64,000 nucleotides of DNA. Source: Amia ocellicauda (taxonomy: Eukaryota > Chordata > Actinopteri > Amiiformes > Amiidae). Location of the stretch: the NCBI RefSeq assembly GCF_036373705.1, contig NC_089856.1, positions 13,608,501-13,672,500 of the forward strand, given 5' to 3'. Numbering within the stretch: the stretch's first letter is position 1; every line of letters begins with the position of its first letter. Both the position numbers and the translations under genes were made by a program. The notes under the pieces are model-generated. The model made no database searches. It was not told the DNA's origin and worked only from the letters and a program-made list of their open reading frames with translations. Shown piece by piece: positions 61,361 through 64,000 of the stretch.

Positions 61361-64000
61361 AGACGCCACCTGGGACGCAGGGGCCAGAGCGGCACAGCCA
61401 GGCCAACCCCCACCACCACCACCACCACCACCACCACCACCACCACCTCCTCCTCCTCCTTCACCAGCACACAGATGCCACGACTAGTTGAGCAATCACA
61501 GCATGCGGGGCCCACAGGCCCGGACAGCACAGACCTGGCTCTGGAGTGTTACAGCAGGGCTCCGTTAATCAGCCTGTCATGGTTCTGGACCCACCCCCTC
61601 CCTGCCCCCAGCCACCCATCCACTTTAGAATTGAAGATTGGAGGTCCCAGGTTTAGAATGATGGAAATCCAGAGAATAAGGATGGTTAACGAACCAAACC
61701 ACCATAACATAAAAAACCCAAACAAAACACTGAGGTGTTACCAAAACAAAACAGGTTCTGCTTCTTCTAAATTCAGACTAAAAAATCAGAATATTTTATT
61801 TCCTTTACATTTGTTCTAAACGTATTGAGTATAAGTCAGATTTACCCAGAGTGGCCCCTGTGTTCTTGATTTCTGTGGGGAAAAGGAAGGATTCAGACCA
61901 GTCCTAATCCAGACCTCTCCACACCCCCCTCCACCACCCGCAACCCACCACAGGTCAGACCGGAGTCACACAGTTACAGCAGCCACTGCTGATCTCTGCC
62001 AATCGGATCCCAACCTGCACCCAGCCAATTAAGGACCTTCACTGCAATTGAACTCCACCAATCCAAGCACTCTTACCACCCGTACAAGCCCGCCCACCCG
62101 CCACGCACCCCTTTATCTATCCTGATCCACTAGGCCTGGCTGAAGCTTGCCTGACGGCTTGAGCCTTTGTTGAAAATACGAGGAGACACAGTTTTGCTGT
62201 AATGGATGGAAGACAGCGTGCAGTGGGAGAAGGGGAAGAATTGGAGGCCTCACCTGACTGCTGCCTGAACTCCCATCCGATCCGGCTTCATTGGCGGCTT
62301 TTCCAGTTATTGTGCATTGGCTGTTGGTGTCAGCTGTGGGATACCGGGGGCTGGCTGTCAAATGCTGTGCTATGGTCCCGGGCAGTCACTGTACACAGTA
62401 GGAACGGCTCGGTTGAGGCTGTCTGCACCTGTGAAGTGATTGGATGAAAAATCTCAGCCTCAGTCGCAGATACAATGCTTATTTTTTTATAAAGGAAGTG
62501 TATACACTGTAAAATACAGCAAGGAACTCACTGGCAGTATATTTTCCATTATTTTGTTACTGTAATAATTTGTCCCTTTTTTTATAGAAAATTATAGATG
62601 GTTATATAATTTCCTATAAAAAAAAAAAAAAAAAAAAATAGTGGACCGTAACCTTTTTTTGGTAGTAAGCTGGCTGGATGAGGTTGATAATGATGATTAT
62701 TATTATTTTAAGTAATTATACTTTTGATAGTTGTATAGGCATCTCTGTCTCTTCTTTCTCCTCTTCACTTCAATTTTTACTCCTTCAGGAAGATAAATAG
62801 AATTTGTGGGTAAAGTGGGGTTTCTGCTATTGTCACAAACAAACACACACACACACACTCACTTGGGCACACCAACACACTCACAAAAACAAAGCCTTTA
62901 AAACCGGTGCCTTGTCCTGACACCCTGGCTGTCAGTCTCTGCTGATCTAGAGAAACAGTGTCGCTGTTCCTCTGCTGAGCTCCTTTTCTTTCTCCTGTCT
63001 TTCTTTCCATCGGTTGTTGTACTTAATTCCAAACGGGAGACATTTTCTTGTCGACCGTCCTGTGCCTTAGATTAACGGCATTCCTCTCCGTTCTGAAGTG
63101 GGGGGGGTGATTCTCTGCACTCGGAAGTGCAGGTTTGGGTATTCACCTCGACCTCGGGGGATTGTCGTCTCAGGGTTAACTGTTGTAATCTGGGAATATA
63201 GTTTGCCAAACTCCTGATACCCCTACCCTGTGGCAACTGCATCTAACTACACAGAAGAAGTTTTATTCCAGTGAGCACTGGAAATTGTGTGCATGTGTGC
63301 ATGCTAGTGTGTGTGTACATAGAGATGGTGAACGAGTTGCCTGTGTTGGGGGTGTAGACAGTTCCACTATACAGCAGACCGTTGTCATCTGCCCAGAAAA
63401 TAAGTTTATTCTATAGGGAAGTAGACAGTGCAGGATGCTGCCGGCCAGGGACAGTAAGTAAACCACAACAAATCAAGAACCTGAAACAAACCCTCCTCTG
63501 GGTTTCAACAGGCTGGATGTGTCAAGCTTTCATGCATCAAACATTAAACTCAATTCTCCTCTCTGGAGCTTTCAGAGAATTTTTACACTTCAGAATAAAT
63601 ATAATGTATGAAGAAACCCCAAATAGGCCTCACTATCAACCCCCACCCCCCACCACTACCACACTGGTGAAAGAGAGTAGGTAGAATCCCTGTAAGGTGG
63701 GGGGATTCTATACTTCTATTGACTGCAGTGTTGAGAGTGCAGCTCTGAGTAGTGTCCCCTGCAATCCCCCTGTGAAGAAAAGGCTCACAATATATAGTCT
63801 CCCAGTGTGTTTCAGGACCAGCTGACTGATTTCCTTCATGGGCAAGACTGGGGTGTTTTCCTTTGTAATATTAATATATATTGTGATGCGTTACTAGAAA
63901 CTGCTTTACTTTGAAACAGACCTACAAATAAACAAAAAGAAGGGCAATCGTTTGGCTCCCTGAGCGAATGGCTCCCTGGTGGCGGACGCAAGGGGAGGTG
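61361..64000 (+). other. rhebl1: RHEBL1 3' UTR and downstream flank
   Basis: No further coding exon was recognised up to the window end. AATAAA signals are at about 63594 and 63926. An A run at 62621-62638 follows an ATAAA-containing AT-rich tract and is another possible end. By human synteny KMT2D would be expected beyond the window, but nothing of it is visible here. Confidence 0.4.
61408..61462. repeat. (CAC)n then (CTC)n trinucleotide tract in the RHEBL1 3' UTR
   Basis: About twelve CAC units pass into CTC units starting 48 nt after the stop codon. A frame through it would encode poly-His, but the RHEBL1 frame is closed by TAG at 61358-61360. Confidence 0.9.

Noticed and set aside
61408-61462. 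Poly-His frame in the RHEBL1 3' UTR
   Set aside because: It comes from a trinucleotide repeat, and the RHEBL1 reading frame stops before it.

Overview
The window is vertebrate nuclear DNA. Genes are split into short coding exons with GT-AG introns, CpG-rich promoters are visible, microsatellites are abundant, and there are L2-type LINE, Tc1-like and hAT-type elements typical of fish. Protein matches and gene order point to a ray-finned fish. One copy each of five genes in an order close to the ancestral chromosome would suit a non-teleost such as a gar, bowfin or sturgeon relative, but the species cannot be fixed from the sequence alone.

Five protein-coding genes can be reconstructed exon by exon with consistent splice phases. 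IKZF4 (Eos, minus strand, 5838-9816) encodes an Ikaros-family zinc-finger transcription factor of about 591 residues. DNAJC22 (minus, 17573-18855) encodes a multi-pass membrane protein with a C-terminal J domain, 344 residues. LMBR1L (plus, 21713-35312, 17 exons) encodes a nine-pass LIMR-type membrane receptor, 489 residues. DHH (plus, 44518-53329, 3 exons) encodes Desert hedgehog, 495 residues. RHEBL1 (plus, 56875-61360, 8 exons) encodes a Rheb-type small GTPase, 184 residues. LMBR1L-DHH-RHEBL1 in the same orientation matches human 12q13. IKZF4 lies on the same human arm but several megabases away.

Layout: 1-5837 is the presumed 3' UTR and downstream flank of IKZF4. 9832-17572 holds the IKZF4 5' region and L2 retrotransposon debris. 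18856-21712 holds two promoter regions, for DNAJC22 and LMBR1L, pointing away from each other. The LMBR1L introns carry a Tc1-like element with a hAT MITE nested in it, and a second TIR element with another hAT MITE inside. 35313-44517 is intergenic, with a CpG-rich block before DHH. DHH intron 1 is 7.2 kb. RHEBL1 follows, then its 3' UTR and flank.

The most unusual observation is in the DHH autoprocessing (Hog) domain. The residue before the catalytic Cys is Ala instead of the near-invariant Gly, and the Asp that activates cholesterol (Hog position 46) is His. The nucleophile Cys and the TxxH motif are intact. If confirmed, this predicts a hedgehog whose self-cleavage or sterol attachment is altered. 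A U12-type (minor spliceosome) intron in LMBR1L and a tandem 18-nt alternative acceptor in IKZF4 are also clear. No prokaryotic systems, CRISPR arrays or rRNA genes were seen.
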